Counted from the first letter of the stretch, positions 41,001 to 56,000 are shown. The stretch: DNA of 64,000 nt from Owenia fusiformis (GCA_903813345.2 CAIIXF020000011.1:30928166-30992165), one strand, 5' to 3'. The notes: generated by a model not told the origin, from the letters alone. Translations and numbers: made by a program.

Positions 41001-44000
41001 GAGTTGCATAACGATTAAAATCCATAACCGGTTCTGATCGTGACGTCATGTTTTTTTTTCCGGGAAATCTTATTTTGGCACTGAATGACAATCGGATGAA
41101 GATGTGAGTCTGTTGGTATACTGTTTCTACCAACCAATGCCCATTGAATCTATTTGTGTAAAGAAAAAATAAATGGAAATTACCGAATTGGCACTTTAAG
41201 GCTATTATACGTTGTACCATGAATGCAATTATAACCTTCTGCATTGGAACCCGGGTATTGGAACGAGATGAAGTCGAGTTTAGGCTATTATATGTTGTAC
41301 CATGAATGCAATTATAACGTAAAGTAAGGAATAATTGACAACGTAACTATAACATTTAGATATAATAAAAATTTACTTCATCCATTCTACAGGCACTTCA
41401 ATGGGTATCCGGGTCAGTGAAAGTCAACCACTTCCTATACAGTAAAAATTTTAAAATGTTTGGAACTACTTTGAATTTAGAAAATAAGCAATCAAATGGC
41501 TATATTGCAACAGTATATGAAAAAATGGAAATATATGAAGTCCTAACTTTTGTATATTTCAGATAGTTATGTATAATGTGCAGCAAAGCTGTGGCCTTTT
41601 ATAATTTAGGGAGTTCAAGCCATGTTAATTTTTCCAAAAATACTGACCCACACTGACGCACACACACACACACCCATCTGCACAAGATGACGATAATAGA
41701 GCACTTTGAAAAAGTGTGATGAAAAGGATAGGTCAATGGACATAAAGTAATTAATAATCAAATATATCCTACAGGGCATTACAGCCAATATTTATTAGTA
41801 ATAATTAAAAAAAATTATATTATTATATAACATATACACGTATGTTATCAAGAATGAACAATCATACTATAATTTTGAAATTGAAAAACCTGATCAATAG
41901 CATAAACAGCCTTTTATCTGTGCTTAAGTTGCACAAGTATGTCCACGATACAAGCATACTAAAATACGGACATATCATTATCACAGAAATATTTCAATAG
42001 TAAGGACTACAATAACACACAATTCAGGTACTAGGTATGTGGATATTACTCATGATTGTTCATATATAAAAATATTCTCAAACAAGATATAAATCATTAG
42101 ATTCTTCAAATTACCATTCCTGAAAATTGTTAAGATCAAAGTTTAAATACAGAGATTTAATTATGGTCTCAGATTTGTGAAAACCAGATGCGAAAATTTA
42201 AGAATATTTCATTGGAAAAACAAAACAAAAAGCAACAAAAGTACTGAAGAAAAAGAATTCAACACATCAAATATTAACCTGAAAAACATGGAAACGTGGA
42301 GTTGCTTTTATCAAGTCACGGCCATAAATCGGAAAAAATGAATGAAGTGGGGAAGCAGGTGATTTCTGCTTGAAAATTCAATAAATCTGCAAGATCTATT
42401 TTTCATGAAGAAGATGTTATTTGAAGTAAAACATATTCTAATCTGTGTTTAGACTATTAAACCCAGAATAATTATTATAAACCTTTGTTAAAATATGTTA
42501 AAAAGTTTTGATAAAAGAAAATAATTCTGGTTAGAGGACACTCGCACCTTTTTCGAAAACTTAATCAGATCATAATTGATTTCCTGCAAAGGATAGGTAT
42601 CGAAAGGTTGAACTGAATTCAACAATGTTTCTCTCTTAAACCAATCATTGAATATTTATCCTATAAATAGGTTTTAATAGGTATACTGATTGTAAGCGTT
42701 CATGCATGGAGTGGGTTGGCTCAAGGCCAGGCCAGATCAATTGAATTCATTCAGTCCAAATATGATCGATTGAGCAGGACGTTTCGGATTTTATATACAG
42801 TAAAACCTGTCTAATCCGAACACCCATGGGACCAGCCAAAAGCATTCAAATTGGCAGGTGTTCAAATTTCGAGGATATTGTTGGTCGGGGGGGGGGGGGA
42901 TTTTCATTGTTCAGTCTACTATATTGAACACTTAATACTTAGTCAGAAAACAATACATGTTGTTGATGAATTTATTCTACGATAGGCCTATAGCCTACAT
43001 GTATATGCTATGTTTTATTTACATTTTGAACAATTTCATTATTTTTGGAAAAATAACTCTTTAATTTTGGCAAAAACTTTGTAATACACTGATTAAGTAT
43101 ATGATAGTCTTGTACGAAATCTTATGCTTATTAAATGACTTATCTCATATTATGGTTACATAGCACTGCTTTACTTTATCTTGAAAAAGTCGTTCATTGT
43201 TGTTTGTTTCTTGGCACTTTTAGCATTAGCAATATTTGAGTAGATAACCTCTTCAATTAAAAGAATTTTTCATGAGTGCTCATTCGAGATGACCCAGCCC
43301 ATTGCCAGGTATGGTCAGTATATACTGACAGGTATACTTTCAGTCTATACTGACAGGTCAACTTTTAGTCTAGTTTCAGTATACTTTCAGTATATGTCCC
43401 ATGTTATGATTCCATTGACAGGTATGTTTCAATTATGGTAATTAGACCTACCAGTATGGTTTCAGTATACTTTCAGTATAAACCAATGGGTATACATTCA
43501 GTATACTTTCAGTATATACATACCAGTATGGTTTCAGTATAATTTCAGTATATACCAATGGGTATACATTCAGTATATACGTAAAGGTATACTTTCAGTA
43601 TGGTATCGGTATATACCTATAGGTCAACATTTAGTCTATACTGACAGTCTTAATATGTCAGTCTGTAGACTGATATGGATGAATATGACTATTAATGAGA
43701 TACCTTAAATTTTAAATCATTCTGCAGATGAGAAAAATTAGTACATGTAATTTGGATAGCAGTCTTATTTTCTAGCATTACATTATCTAATTAATTAGAT
43801 GCAGGATTATGAAGACTTCTAAAAGACAAACCACTAATAAATTAATATTCTTATATTAACTATATTCAAGTTTTATTCATGATGTATTTTTGATGCAAAG
43901 TTTTAATTTTCAAATTTTAACTGTATTTATTTTTAAATTTTACTATGACTGTATCTTTCATATCTTTTTCTCATTTTTTGTGTTTTCAATGTATAAAACA

Positions 44001-47000
44001 TTCAATATAATTATGAGCAGGAATGCTCCCCTGCCACCTAGTCTGGTAGGACAGGTTGTGAAAACAAATGGTCATAAAATAGAACTTACATATGAATAAT
44101 TGTTGACTTATAGTTTTATCATGAATTTTGCATTTGCCGTTTATATTATAAAATGATAAAGTAAAACTGGTATACGTTCAGTCTAATCATTATTTATCAG
44201 AGTTTATTTGGTATGCTTTCAGTATACTATTGAAAATCATAAGTAAAACTGGTATGCTTTCAGTATATTCAGTATTTATCAGAGTTTGTTTGGTATGCTT
44301 TCAGTACACTATTGAAAATCATAAGTAAAACAGGCATACTTTCAGTATATTCAGTATCTTCATACCTATTTACAGATCTATATTCAGTATATATACCTAT
44401 TAATTGGTATGGTATCAGTCTGGTATCAGTATAGACCTATCAACAAGGTATACTTTTAGTATACTTTTGGTATAGACTGACTATACCTGGCAATAGGCTG
44501 GGGATGCATAATCTTTCAAAATATCAAGGGCATTCAGTATGTCAGATGTGCCTTTTTAGGAGGCATTTTAGTGATAGGATATTACGAAGTTGAATTTTTT
44601 CTCTTTCTCGTGATATAATCTTGTCTGCAAATGTGTCTGTGTTGTCTTTGTGATTATAAAACATTTACTGATTGAATCCTAGCTATCATAACAGAAACAT
44701 GGGATATAAAACAGTTAAGACTTGATCATAATCCAAATCAAAAACATCCAGTTAATTTAAAATAAGGATAAACCAATTATCTCCCAGATTCTCACCTTTC
44801 TCTTAATCCAAATCAAAAACATCCAGGTAATTTCTAATAATGATAAAACAATTATAATCTTGTCTGCAAATGTGTCTGTGTTGTCTCTGCAGGCCTGTCA
44901 ACTGTCCCGCAATTTGCGTATTTGTCACGCATTTGCTGAAGAATTTGAAGTCACGCCAGTTATTTTTGCGTGACAGAAAATGTCACGCAAATACGCATTT
45001 TACCTGGTAATTGTCAAGCAAAAATATTTGTGTAGAAAATTTTCTAAAAAAGATCGTCTACACAGCAAAAATACGAACGACGGGAAAAAAACGTACGCAT
45101 TTCGTTCGGACTTTTCACGCGAATTATGGATATGTCACGCATTCCGTTCGAAATTTTTCGTACCTACCCCCCCCCCCCCCCCCCCCCCCGTTGATGGATG
45201 TTTGAAACGCGAGCGTGAAAAATTTGAGGTGTTCAAAATTTGGCAAGATGTAATAAAATTTAAACCAAGCTGTTCAAAATTTGGATCAAGGTGTCCACAA
45301 TTTGAGGGGAGGTGTTCAACATTTCCAAGTCACTCATGTTAGGTGTTCCCAAGTTGACAGGCCTGTCTCTGTGATTATAAAACATTTACTGATTGAATCC
45401 TCGCTATCATAACAGACACATGGGATATAAAACAGTTAAGACTTGTTCATAATCCAAATCAAAAACATCCAGTTAATTTAAAATAAGGATAAACCAATTT
45501 TGATTCACACCTTTCTCTTAATCCAAACATAAAACATTCAGTTCTTTTCTAATAGGATAAATCAATTAACTCCCGTATTCACACCTTTGCTGTTGTTTTC
45601 CACAATTAGGGATGTCATCGAGACTAAAAAAGTTGATTAGGACAATATTGGTTCTTTGATTACATTGCATATGTAAAGATAATAAGAACTATAACATTGA
45701 CTCAATATGTGGCTATTATTGAAATGTCCAGACATTTGATTTCTGATGAAATGTTCAGATTAGACAGGTCAGTTTTTCAAATCTGGTTGTTCACTGTTCA
45801 GATTAGGAGGTGTTCAGATTTCAAGTTTTTTTTTAACATGGGAGTCAATGAGAGGAAAAAATGGGACCGAAAAAAAGTGTTCAAATTGGAAGGTGTTCGG
45901 ATTAGCCAGGTGTTCAGATATACAGGTTCTACTGAAGTCAATTTTATACGTTTTAATTATTTATTACAAATTATGGCTTTACAAGACACACAAGAACAAG
46001 GTAAACACTGCACACAATGCAAGGAACTAGTTCGTGGACATAAAGGTCCCATAGGACCAAAATGTTCAAACTTAGACGTGAAAGCCAAGGCCGAGCTGCC
46101 ACGCCCAGAACCGGTTTCCACGGCCGATACAAAACAAGACATTGCAGGATGGCAACTTGCTATGAGGAAGTGTCTCAACAGATATCTGGACTAGTTGCGG
46201 TTACAAAGGACTTGCAAGTCGAACAAAATAACATGAGGGAACAAGTTGTGCATTCTGTAAAAAAACATGGTCCTTTATGTAATGTTTACTGATTGGCGAC
46301 AATTTAATGCAAAAATTATTTATATATATTTTATATAGGTGCTTTTGTTAACATTTTTGTTTTTTATTGCAATTGTTTTTTCTTCCTTTCTATCAACTCT
46401 TGAGAATGAAATAAAATGTCTTTCTTAACCTTGTTGGAACAACAACATTTTCCTAGACCTCTCAATATTATAGTTATACAAAGGAAATTTTGGTTGATTT
46501 AACATAAAATATGCAAAAACTTACAACAAAACCCCCCAAAAATTAAGATAAACCTTTTATTTCATTTACAAGATACTTTTTTAAAATCAACCAAATTTTC
46601 CTTTGTACAATTACAATATTGAGAGACCTAAACAGGTTGTGTTTATGTCGTTTTGTTCCAATGAGGTTCGGATAGATGTTTCATTTCATTCTGAACATAT
46701 GACACCAAGAACAAAAGAAGTGTCTGATGTGTTTTCTTAAACAATATAGAGAAAAGTATGTATGTATATTTCAAATTATAATGTTACCATACGAAAGATG
46801 ACTATTTAATTGACGATGTGTAAAATTTTCAGAATGTTTTGATGACTGGTTTACGAGAAACACGTGTTCAAAAAGTTCACCATATCGATACCACTCCTTT
46901 CTCATATCTAATTCATGCATGTCTCAGTTAAGAGAAATTGACACTTTTTTGTTTCAGAGAATGATGTGCAGGCTATTGAATAGAATTTGGTTGATGTCTA

Positions 47001-50000
47001 GGAGCATGAAATTATCTTGATGAAGTCTCATCTTATTGAAAATAAATCTGGAAGTTATAGGTACACTAATACACTCTACTATACCTTGCATTTGGTGTTC
47101 ATTTGGGTTATTAGTAATGATTATGTTATTTGATTTTATGTGTCTGTTCCTTATGAATGGTTTATCAGATGACAGTTAGATGTTAATAAGGTACTTTCGA
47201 AAATAAACTAAACAACACAATTAGACAAACAGAGTATCTTATGCATTTATAGGGGTTAGGTATAGCAGAGTGTAATAGGTACAGATTCCTTCAAGTCAAT
47301 GGAGCCAATATAAAACACTGTGCTGTGGAATACAATTTATTTTTGTACAGCTGTTTTTCTATACTTTCAGTTAACATCTGGGAAACATTGGAACAGAAAT
47401 GGTGATCATTCGAAAAACATTTGCTTTAATTACTGCTGTTGTGGTCAGTTTGTATGTCTTTTGGATGGCGCAAGTACAGGATGCTGAACAATTTAAAACA
47501 CTCCCTCCAATACAAAAACACAATCAACTGAACAATACTCCTATTATCCCAGCTTCAAGCAAACAAAATGCAATGTCAGGAGGCATTTCAAAACATCAAA
47601 TGAACAATACTCCTATTATTAAAAGCAACCAAAATGCAATGTCGGGGGGTATTTCAAAACAGATTCTTTGGTATAATGATTTTTTTGGTGAACAACATCC
47701 GTGTTTTAAGACCCCTTCATTATGTTTACAATTATGTCCTGAGTATAAATGCACTCTAACAAGCAACAAAACTTTGTACAATGAAAGTGACGCAGTAATA
47801 TTTCATCGAATTGGTCTCGGAAACACTCCACCTATTAAACATCCACATCAAGCTTGGATATTTTTTTTGATGGAATCACCATCAAATTATCCTCACATAC
47901 CAAGTAATTATAACGACAAATTTAATTGGACAGCAACTTTTATGAGAGTTAGTGACGTCCATGTGCCGTATTCTGTAACTAGAAAGTTGCCAGAGATTAA
48001 TCAAACTGCTTTGAAGAACCAAGACTTTTATGCAGGCAAAGAGAAGAAGATAATATGGGCTGTTAGTAACTGTCGTACAATAGGTGGTAGAGAGAAAGTG
48101 GTTGAAGCACTTAAGAAACTAGGATGGCAGGTAGAGTTGTACTGATAATGCTTACAATAAACACAATGCTATAGTAATTCTTGAAGGAGTTCTTAACACT
48201 GATATTCTTGTCACTTGAATATTTATGAATCTTTAGAACTATTGAGATAGTGTGGATGCAAAAACTTGTGCTACGTGCAATGTTGAGCCCCCTTAAAAAT
48301 GAAAAGAAAGTTCAGATCGCTGATTCGCAATTGATTTGAAATGTTGATTCAAATCAACAAACTACAGTGATCTCCCCAGCATTAAAGCAAGTGGGCGCAG
48401 AACCCACCTGAGATTTTTTTTTTTTTTTTTAATACATATTTATTTAGGTCAAGAACAGCTACATATTTGTCACATGTTTACAGAATCAAATATATCGAAA
48501 CAGATGCATACAGGTTGTATTGTCAATTATATGGTAAATTATCAAGGACAATCAGCATCGAAGTATATCGTTTAGAGGATCCCATTTATCTCCTCTTCCA
48601 ACACTTATGTCTAGTTTGTAGTAGGTTAATACATTTAGCTTAAAACCTCTAAATGTTGGTTTCACCCTAGAATGCTTACATAGGAATACATATCTTTTAA
48701 AAATACTAAAAACGTTATTTAAAACAACCGCCTCTTTGGTCATTAACTTTGGTCCTAATATGATGGTCTGCTTGTTACAGAAATGCTCGTATTCTTTTGG
48801 GAGCCATTGTTTTATATCTTGTACAAGGCCCTGGACTATTACACAATCGTAAAAAAGGTGGCATATTGTTTCTACATGTAACCGACAAAAAGTGCACATA
48901 TCGGAGTCGGTTAGACCACACATCTTTAAGTATTTGTTAGTCGTAACAAATCTGTGTATTACTTTATAGTTGAATGATGCAAGTTTAGGTTCGAAATTGC
49001 TTATTTTGTTCATTTTATTTATTATTTCCCAGTCTCCTATTTCAATTGTTGTATTCAAATCAATATTCCACTTTTCCGAATAGGTGCCGTTCATTGGTAT
49101 ACTTTTGGTAAATTCCCAGTAAATTTGTTTACATATTTTTGAACGAGATTGAAACTTATCCAAGTATTTTTTAATCGTACTTGTTTCATTCATATTATTT
49201 TCACAAGTTGAAATAGTCTTAATCCAGTCAGTTGGTATTGAGTTTTTTAAAGATAAAAAATCCAGGAAGTTTAACTTTGCCTTAAATTTTTGGTTAAATT
49301 CGTTGAGGTTAATAACTTGTTTATTCGGCTGAAACATATCACGAAGTACAAGTGTTTCTTTTGCGCCTTTAATTTCCTTAATGATAACCTTAACATTTTC
49401 GTTTCTCGTATATTTTAACCATGTATTGCACAAAATATTCTCCGCGTGAAGAGATTGATTATTTTCTACAATACGCTCTTGAATTTGGGTGTAATGTTGG
49501 AGGGCACGAGTAAAACTTCTCCAAAACGGATTTGAAACGCTACATTCAATTCTTTGTAATGATTTCGCGTCGTATGTAAATAGCTCCTTACCCGATTCCA
49601 AACCCAAAGTTTTTATGGCAATATCTTGCCAGGTGCCATTTCTAAGTAATTTTTGCAACCATGTTAGTTTTAGTGAGTTTTCAAATAGTTATGGGTCGAT
49701 CATTCTTAAACCCCCGTCTTTGTAGTCTTTGACCAATTGAGAAAAACTTACCTTAGAGACTGGGGAATTCCAAATAAATGTAGTGAAAAGGTTTTTAATC
49801 CGTTTGTGGAACTCACCCGATATACTAGGTAAAACCAGCATTAAATGAACTATTTTTGGTAAAACAAAAGACTTTAAAACCGTTATTTTCCCAAGAAGAG
49901 ATAGATTCCGTCGTTTATATTTGCTAATTACGCTTTGCATTTCTGTTAATTTCGATTCAAGGTTCAGCGTTTCTACATTTCGTAGGTCGGATGGCAGTTG

Positions 50001-53000
50001 CAAACCTAATAGTTTAAATTGTGTTTCCCATTTCAAAGAAATATCTTTACATAATCTGAGTAATCTCTCATCTGAATTTGCTTTGCTTCCAATCCAAATA
50101 GCTGATGTTTTATCAACGTTCAATTTTAGGCCAGACGCACTATGGAATTTTTGAAAAATGTCAATACATGTTCTCAAGGATGGAGGTGTCCCGTCAAGGA
50201 TCACAAATGTGTCATCTGCGTACATACCCGTTTTTATCGTTTTGCCAAAGATTTGGACGCCTTTTACACTATTGTCATTCTTAATTTTCATGCAGAGAGG
50301 CTCTAAAGCTAGTATGAATAGGTAGCACGACAAGGAGTCCCCCTGCCGGCAGCCTCGATTTAATTGAAAAAAGGTAGAGAAATGGCCGTTGTTTATGACA
50401 CAACTTTCGGGTCGATTATAAAGAACGTGAAACCATCGTATAAAACTTTCGCCAAAATTGAATCTTTTCAAACATTTATCAAGGTAAGACCACTCAATAC
50501 TATCAAAGGCTTTCTCGAAATCTGCTAATAATATTAAACCAGCTTGTTGTTTTCTATTTAAATGATCCATTATGTCAAATACTAGGCGGGTGTTCTCCGC
50601 CATCTCTCTACCAGGCAGATATGCTTTTTGTTCAAGAGAGATAATTTGTGGCAGAACAGTTTTCATTCTGGTTGCAAGCGAGGCACTTAGAAGCTTATAA
50701 TCAGAGTTAAGTAGAGTAATTGGCCTCCAGTTTTTTAATAGTTTTCTCAATTTGTTTCCTTTTGGAATACATGTAATTATACCTTGTTTCTGTGTTATAG
50801 AGAGTTCACCCAAAACAAAAGCTGCATTCAGCGAGTTCAATAAAAAATGTCCCAAATCGCAATAGAAAAACTTGTAAAATTCGACGCTAAAACCGTCCGA
50901 ACCAGGTGATTTTCCATTTTTACTGTTTTTTAATGATTCTTTTAATTCTTGTTCGCTCAACTTACCTTCACAAAATTGTTTCTGCTCGTCTTTTAAAGAC
51001 CCGAGCGCGTTATCAGAAAGAAAGACGTCATAATTTTCGTCATTGCTTTCAATTTTACTCGAGTATAAATTTTCATAGTATGCCCTTTGAGCTTCTAACA
51101 CGAGTTTTGGATCTGAGATAAGTTGACCATCAGTTTCTATTTGACATATTACCTTATTAACATAATTTCTCTTTTCAAGTGCGCTGAAATATTTTGTGGC
51201 TCTCTCACCATGTTCATACCAATCAAGATTGGCCCGTGTCATAAGACCTTTTATTTGATTTTCTCTGTATTCTTTCATTTCAGATTTAATGTTTTCCAGG
51301 TCTTGATACTTAGATTCAATAAGGTCATTGTCAACTGAAACTTCTCCGTTTGAGTTTAAGGTATTTTGAATATCCGCTTCAATAGCCTCTGCTTTTAACT
51401 CTAAATCGCGTTGGATATTTTCTCGAAATTTTTTTTTCCGCGTTGAATATTTTATTGTCTGACCTCTTATTTCTAGTTTTAACATTTCGAACATAAGTTG
51501 ATTATTAACCGCGATATCAATTTCATTATTATCTTCAGCGATGTCGTCAGCTAGGGCGTACTGTTCTTTAATTCTATTAATGGAGTCTTTAACAATGGTA
51601 ATGTAGGCCGGATCTTTAAGGAGCGAGACATTAAATTTCCAAAACCCTCGACCTCTTTCTGGAATTCCATTTTCGAGAGACAATGTTAAAATATCATGGT
51701 CTGATCTGTATCCAGGTAAAATATTACAGTTTATTGTTAAGTTGATGAAGTCATCAGAGCACAACATGAAATCTAGTCTTGCCATTTGGCGCGGCTTTCG
51801 TCTAAACCATGTGAATTTTTTTTCTTCTGGGTGAAGTTCCCGCCAAATATCAAATAAATCGAAATGATTGCATAATTCTTTCACCTTCTTCTTAGAGTTT
51901 GGATTATTTATGTGTTTATATTTAAATGTATCTAGCTCTTGATCCATTACTAAATTCCAATCACCAGTAATTAATATAGATGCATTTTCAAAATGTTCCA
52001 ATTTTGTTTTAAGGTCTGTGAAAAATTTAGGGGTGTCAGTATTTGGTCCATAAATGGAAGCTAAAGTGAATCTTCTATCTTCAACCTTGATGTCTAAAAT
52101 CACAAAGTTACCATCCTTGTCGATTTTGGAATCATAAACTTTATAGTCGAAATTTTGCCCAAAGAAAATACCGACTCCACGACTATTACTTCTGCACGAA
52201 CTGATGTAAGCCTCACCGCCCCAATCAAGTTCAAAGTTTTTAGCTGATTCATTTGTTGTATGAATATCTTGTAAGCAAACGATATCGAAATTTTTCTTCT
52301 TCAAGTAATCAAAAACGTCGGCTCTTTTCTTTTGATCATTCAAGCCTTGACAATTTAAACTGCTTATTTTTGTCTTACCCATGTTCAAAAAGTCTGCAAC
52401 TTATAAGTAGCTGTTTTAACCAGATTTTTTTATAAACCCCGTTTAGATTCCCCATTTCCCCTTATTACGCGTGTTCAAGACGAAAAAAGCTAGGCCCGTC
52501 GCGGTCCTCTCAAAAACCGCGTTTGCCGGCTCAGCCTATCGATTATAATATACCTATAAAGTATATGTAAACAAGAAATGCAAAAGGAGAAAGATATTTA
52601 TGAAAAACGAATTCGCATCCGAAACCAAATGTGCAGTACTTGTTTACATTCAAAACATTATACCACAGAATATGCAATGTCAAATACCAGCACGAAATAC
52701 TGCCACAATGGTGGGCGATGATAATATTTACAACATATACAACAACATAGACAACATTTACAACAACATAGAAGAAATAATGCCAAAATACAAAGGTTTA
52801 CAATGCTTTCCTACCCAAGTTTTACATATGGTATTTCACCTGCGTAAAGCCCCATTGTCAGTATATATGTGATCTTTCTCAAAATATACAATATTTATAT
52901 GCACTGTCAGTGACAAGTGTGCTTTACAAAAGAATATTAGGAAATAATGTTACAATGACATGCAGTGGTAGTATACCCGAGTTGTACATACTACTATACC

Positions 53001-56000
53001 ACCTGAGATTTTGAAAATAGGCTTGCACCCACCTGAAAATCCATTTGCACCCACTTGAAAATGACAACAATCATGAAAAATAGGCATATTTTGACAGATT
53101 TTGGTCTGAATTGTGAAAATGAGAATTTTGCACCCACCTGAGAAAAAATCCTTGGGAGATCACTGAACTATTTTCCGAAAGTATTCAAGTTTTATACTTT
53201 ATTTTCAAATATGAATGAAAACATTGAATACAAATATTAATTTTTTTCCAGGTTGATATATATGGTGCTTGTGGGTCCAAGAAATGTCCACGTGGAAGCG
53301 AGTGTGAAAAAACCATTGGAAAAACCTACATGTTTTATCTAGCATTTGAGAACACCCTATGTGAGGATTATATAACAGAAAAACCAGGGAATGCCATTAT
53401 TAGATGGGAGATCATACCAATAACTTATGGATATGGAAATTACACAGCACACCTTCCGCCGAATTCATTCATAAACGTCAACTCATTCCAAACTGTTAGT
53501 GATCTGAGTAAACATCTCAATAAGGTGGCAGAGTCAAGAGACCTATATAACAGTTATTTTGAATGGCGCAAAACACATTCTTATTTGCCAAGTAACTCTT
53601 ATTGGGCTTGTGATATTTGCAAAAAATTACATAACAATCACTACAATTATTACAAAGACATGGAAAAGTGGTGGTCTAAAGATCGATGTATTTCAATGCC
53701 AATTTCACTCTGACAAGCCTTTTCTTTGGCTTTTCATTTTAAAGATAGCTTATAAAATTTTAATTGAGTGATTTACATAATCTTATATCCAGGTAACTGC
53801 ATCTTCGTTCACTCGGCATCCGTCGATGAATGCAGTGAAGACCGAGTGTGCGAAGATGAGGTAACAGTATAACAGTAGAATTCATTTGGGCCACAAGACA
53901 TTTTGCAGATTTTAATAAATATCTGATTGAAGCCTGAAAAATCTATAGGAGCAGGTGTAGGTTTATAAAGCTATCTTTAAATTATTCAATACTCCTATTT
54001 ATTATTTTATCAGGTGTTATATATATAATATATATGTGCATATATATCTGATGTGTATATATCGGGAACTATGTAGATATGAAAAGCTATCTTAATTATT
54101 TAACACTGCATATCTATTTCAAACATTAAATAAACATTATAATAATAAACATTATAATTCTAAACATTATTATTCTATTATTCTAATATCTCTAAATGAA
54201 AATGTTCCATCTGCTCTATCAAATTCACATGGCCTACATCTGCTCTATCAAATTCACATGGCCTAGAAAAATCAATAAAATGAGCAGAAACAAACTTAAA
54301 ACGTAAGTGATGAATGGGTAATGAATTTATAAAAAATGTTGAGGTATCTAATTGGTCAAGAATGACCTTTGAATATAACTTCTTGGGACTATATATTTGG
54401 GATTATAATCCCACCTATAATGGGGTAAAAGAGAGATCAATCAAGGTAGAAACCTGTGTTTTGAAATATTACTCTTGCTTCAGTCAATATCATTATATAA
54501 CTGAGAGGCAGATGTTTAGAGTGGTGATAACAATATTAGAATAATAAAAAGTACAGATGTGCTTTGTATTTTCTCATACCGATAAACTGAGTAGCTCTGA
54601 CCAGATTAACACATGAACAAAATGCAGTATTCCTCATACATGTAAATGTATATTCAAGAATACAGCATCTCCCTGGAGTAGCAAATCCCACTTAACTAGG
54701 TAAACAGCAACTCCAAGAGTAACACATCCCACCAAACAAATCATATTTTATCAAATCAGAATCCTTTGATGCAGTTATCAGTTAGCAGATGCAAGCGCTA
54801 CTATGTCCCTAAAGCATCAGCATATTACATTTAAATCAAATACATATACTGGTATTTGAATTATTAAAGATTACATTTTTCAAAAAATGGTTGCCATTTT
54901 GAATTGTGAGGTCATATTTGAAATTCCACCTTGAGCAGAGGTCTTATGTCCCTAAGGAACTAAATTAGTCAAATGGTATTAAAGTTATCAAAACTACATG
55001 TCTTTTTATAAATAATGATGGTAATTTTGAATTAAGCTGTCATATTGATAATTCTTTCTAGAGCAAAGCTCCTACGCCCATGAGGCATAATAGCCCTGGT
55101 CATAAAATTTGGACTGAATTCTATAGCTAGTATTTCTGATAAATTAACATTAGAGGTGGCATAAAGATAAAATAATATACCCTGTACAGTACATACATTT
55201 GGACAATACATATTTTCACAACATACCTATTTTTCTTTGTTACTAAATTATATTCCATGAACTTGTATTTATTGTGTTGTTCATCTAGCCTCTGGAGGAC
55301 CCCTTCTGCCCCCTCACTGTTGTCAGGCTTTTGCATGAATGCATCAACATCTTCCTAAATCAACATAAAAACATGTCAAGCATTTAGTGGTATAACAAAA
55401 CAGAATTACATGTATATATCAAATCATATGATATGATAATTCTATTGTAATGCGGTTATTGAAATGGAGCAACCTAATAGGAATTTATTTTTTGAGATAT
55501 GTTCACATATTGCAATTGAAGATTAAATCAATGTCTACTTGAGGCTCGCACAGCATAATGGTCACAATATAGCTTGAGGAAAAGGTATCAAAATGGTGGA
55601 TGGTAAATGATGCAGTGACCTCCCTGGCAGCATTAAAGCAAGTGAGTGCTGCACCCACTTGAGATTTTAAAAACATGCTTGCACCCACCCGAGAATACGT
55701 TTTCACCCACTTGAAAATGAGAAAAATCATGAAAAATAGGAATATTTTGACCAAATTTGGTCTAAATTGTGAAATAAAGAATTCTGCATCCACTTAGAAA
55801 AAAACAGGGTAGAACACTTTGATGATTTCAATATATAGTTTTCATTGATGTCAGAATTAAACTACTGCTGTAGATATCCAGCCTTGATGTTTCAACTGGA
55901 CCAAACTTGCATGACATTGAATATCCTAAGCAGCACAATAAATATTCTTGGATAATGGCTTCAAATCCTTGATATAGAAACTTTATATCAGTTTCTTTGT

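Larger units (their letters stand above)
48365..53165. mobile_element. Repeat family A, copy 1, split by a LINE
   Basis: The two parts, 48365-48417 and 53013-53165 (206 bp without the insert), begin CAGTGATCTCCC and end GGGAGATCACTG. A direct AACTA at 48360-48364 and 53166-53170 flanks them. The interior repeats GCACCCACCTGAAAAT-type words. Copies 2 and 3 are at 55613 and 63682. It lies in the fucosyltransferase intron. Confidence 0.88.

Noticed and set aside
43890-44099. 69-codon plus-strand ORF ending in a proline-rich tail
   Set aside because: Hydrophobic low-complexity start, no recognised domain, embedded in the TATACTTTCAGTATA field.
42798-45934. A single 3.1-kb Tigger-like element spanning both CAGTAAAACCTG and CAGGTTCTACTG ends
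   Set aside because: No transposase remnant lies between, and the right part alone looks like a short MITE; kept as separate fragments.
52600-52872. 90-codon plus-strand ORF upstream of the LINE ORF2, considered as LINE ORF1
   Set aside because: It is on the strand opposite to the LINE and has low-complexity content (YNIYNNIDNIYNN); no ORF1 features on the coding strand.
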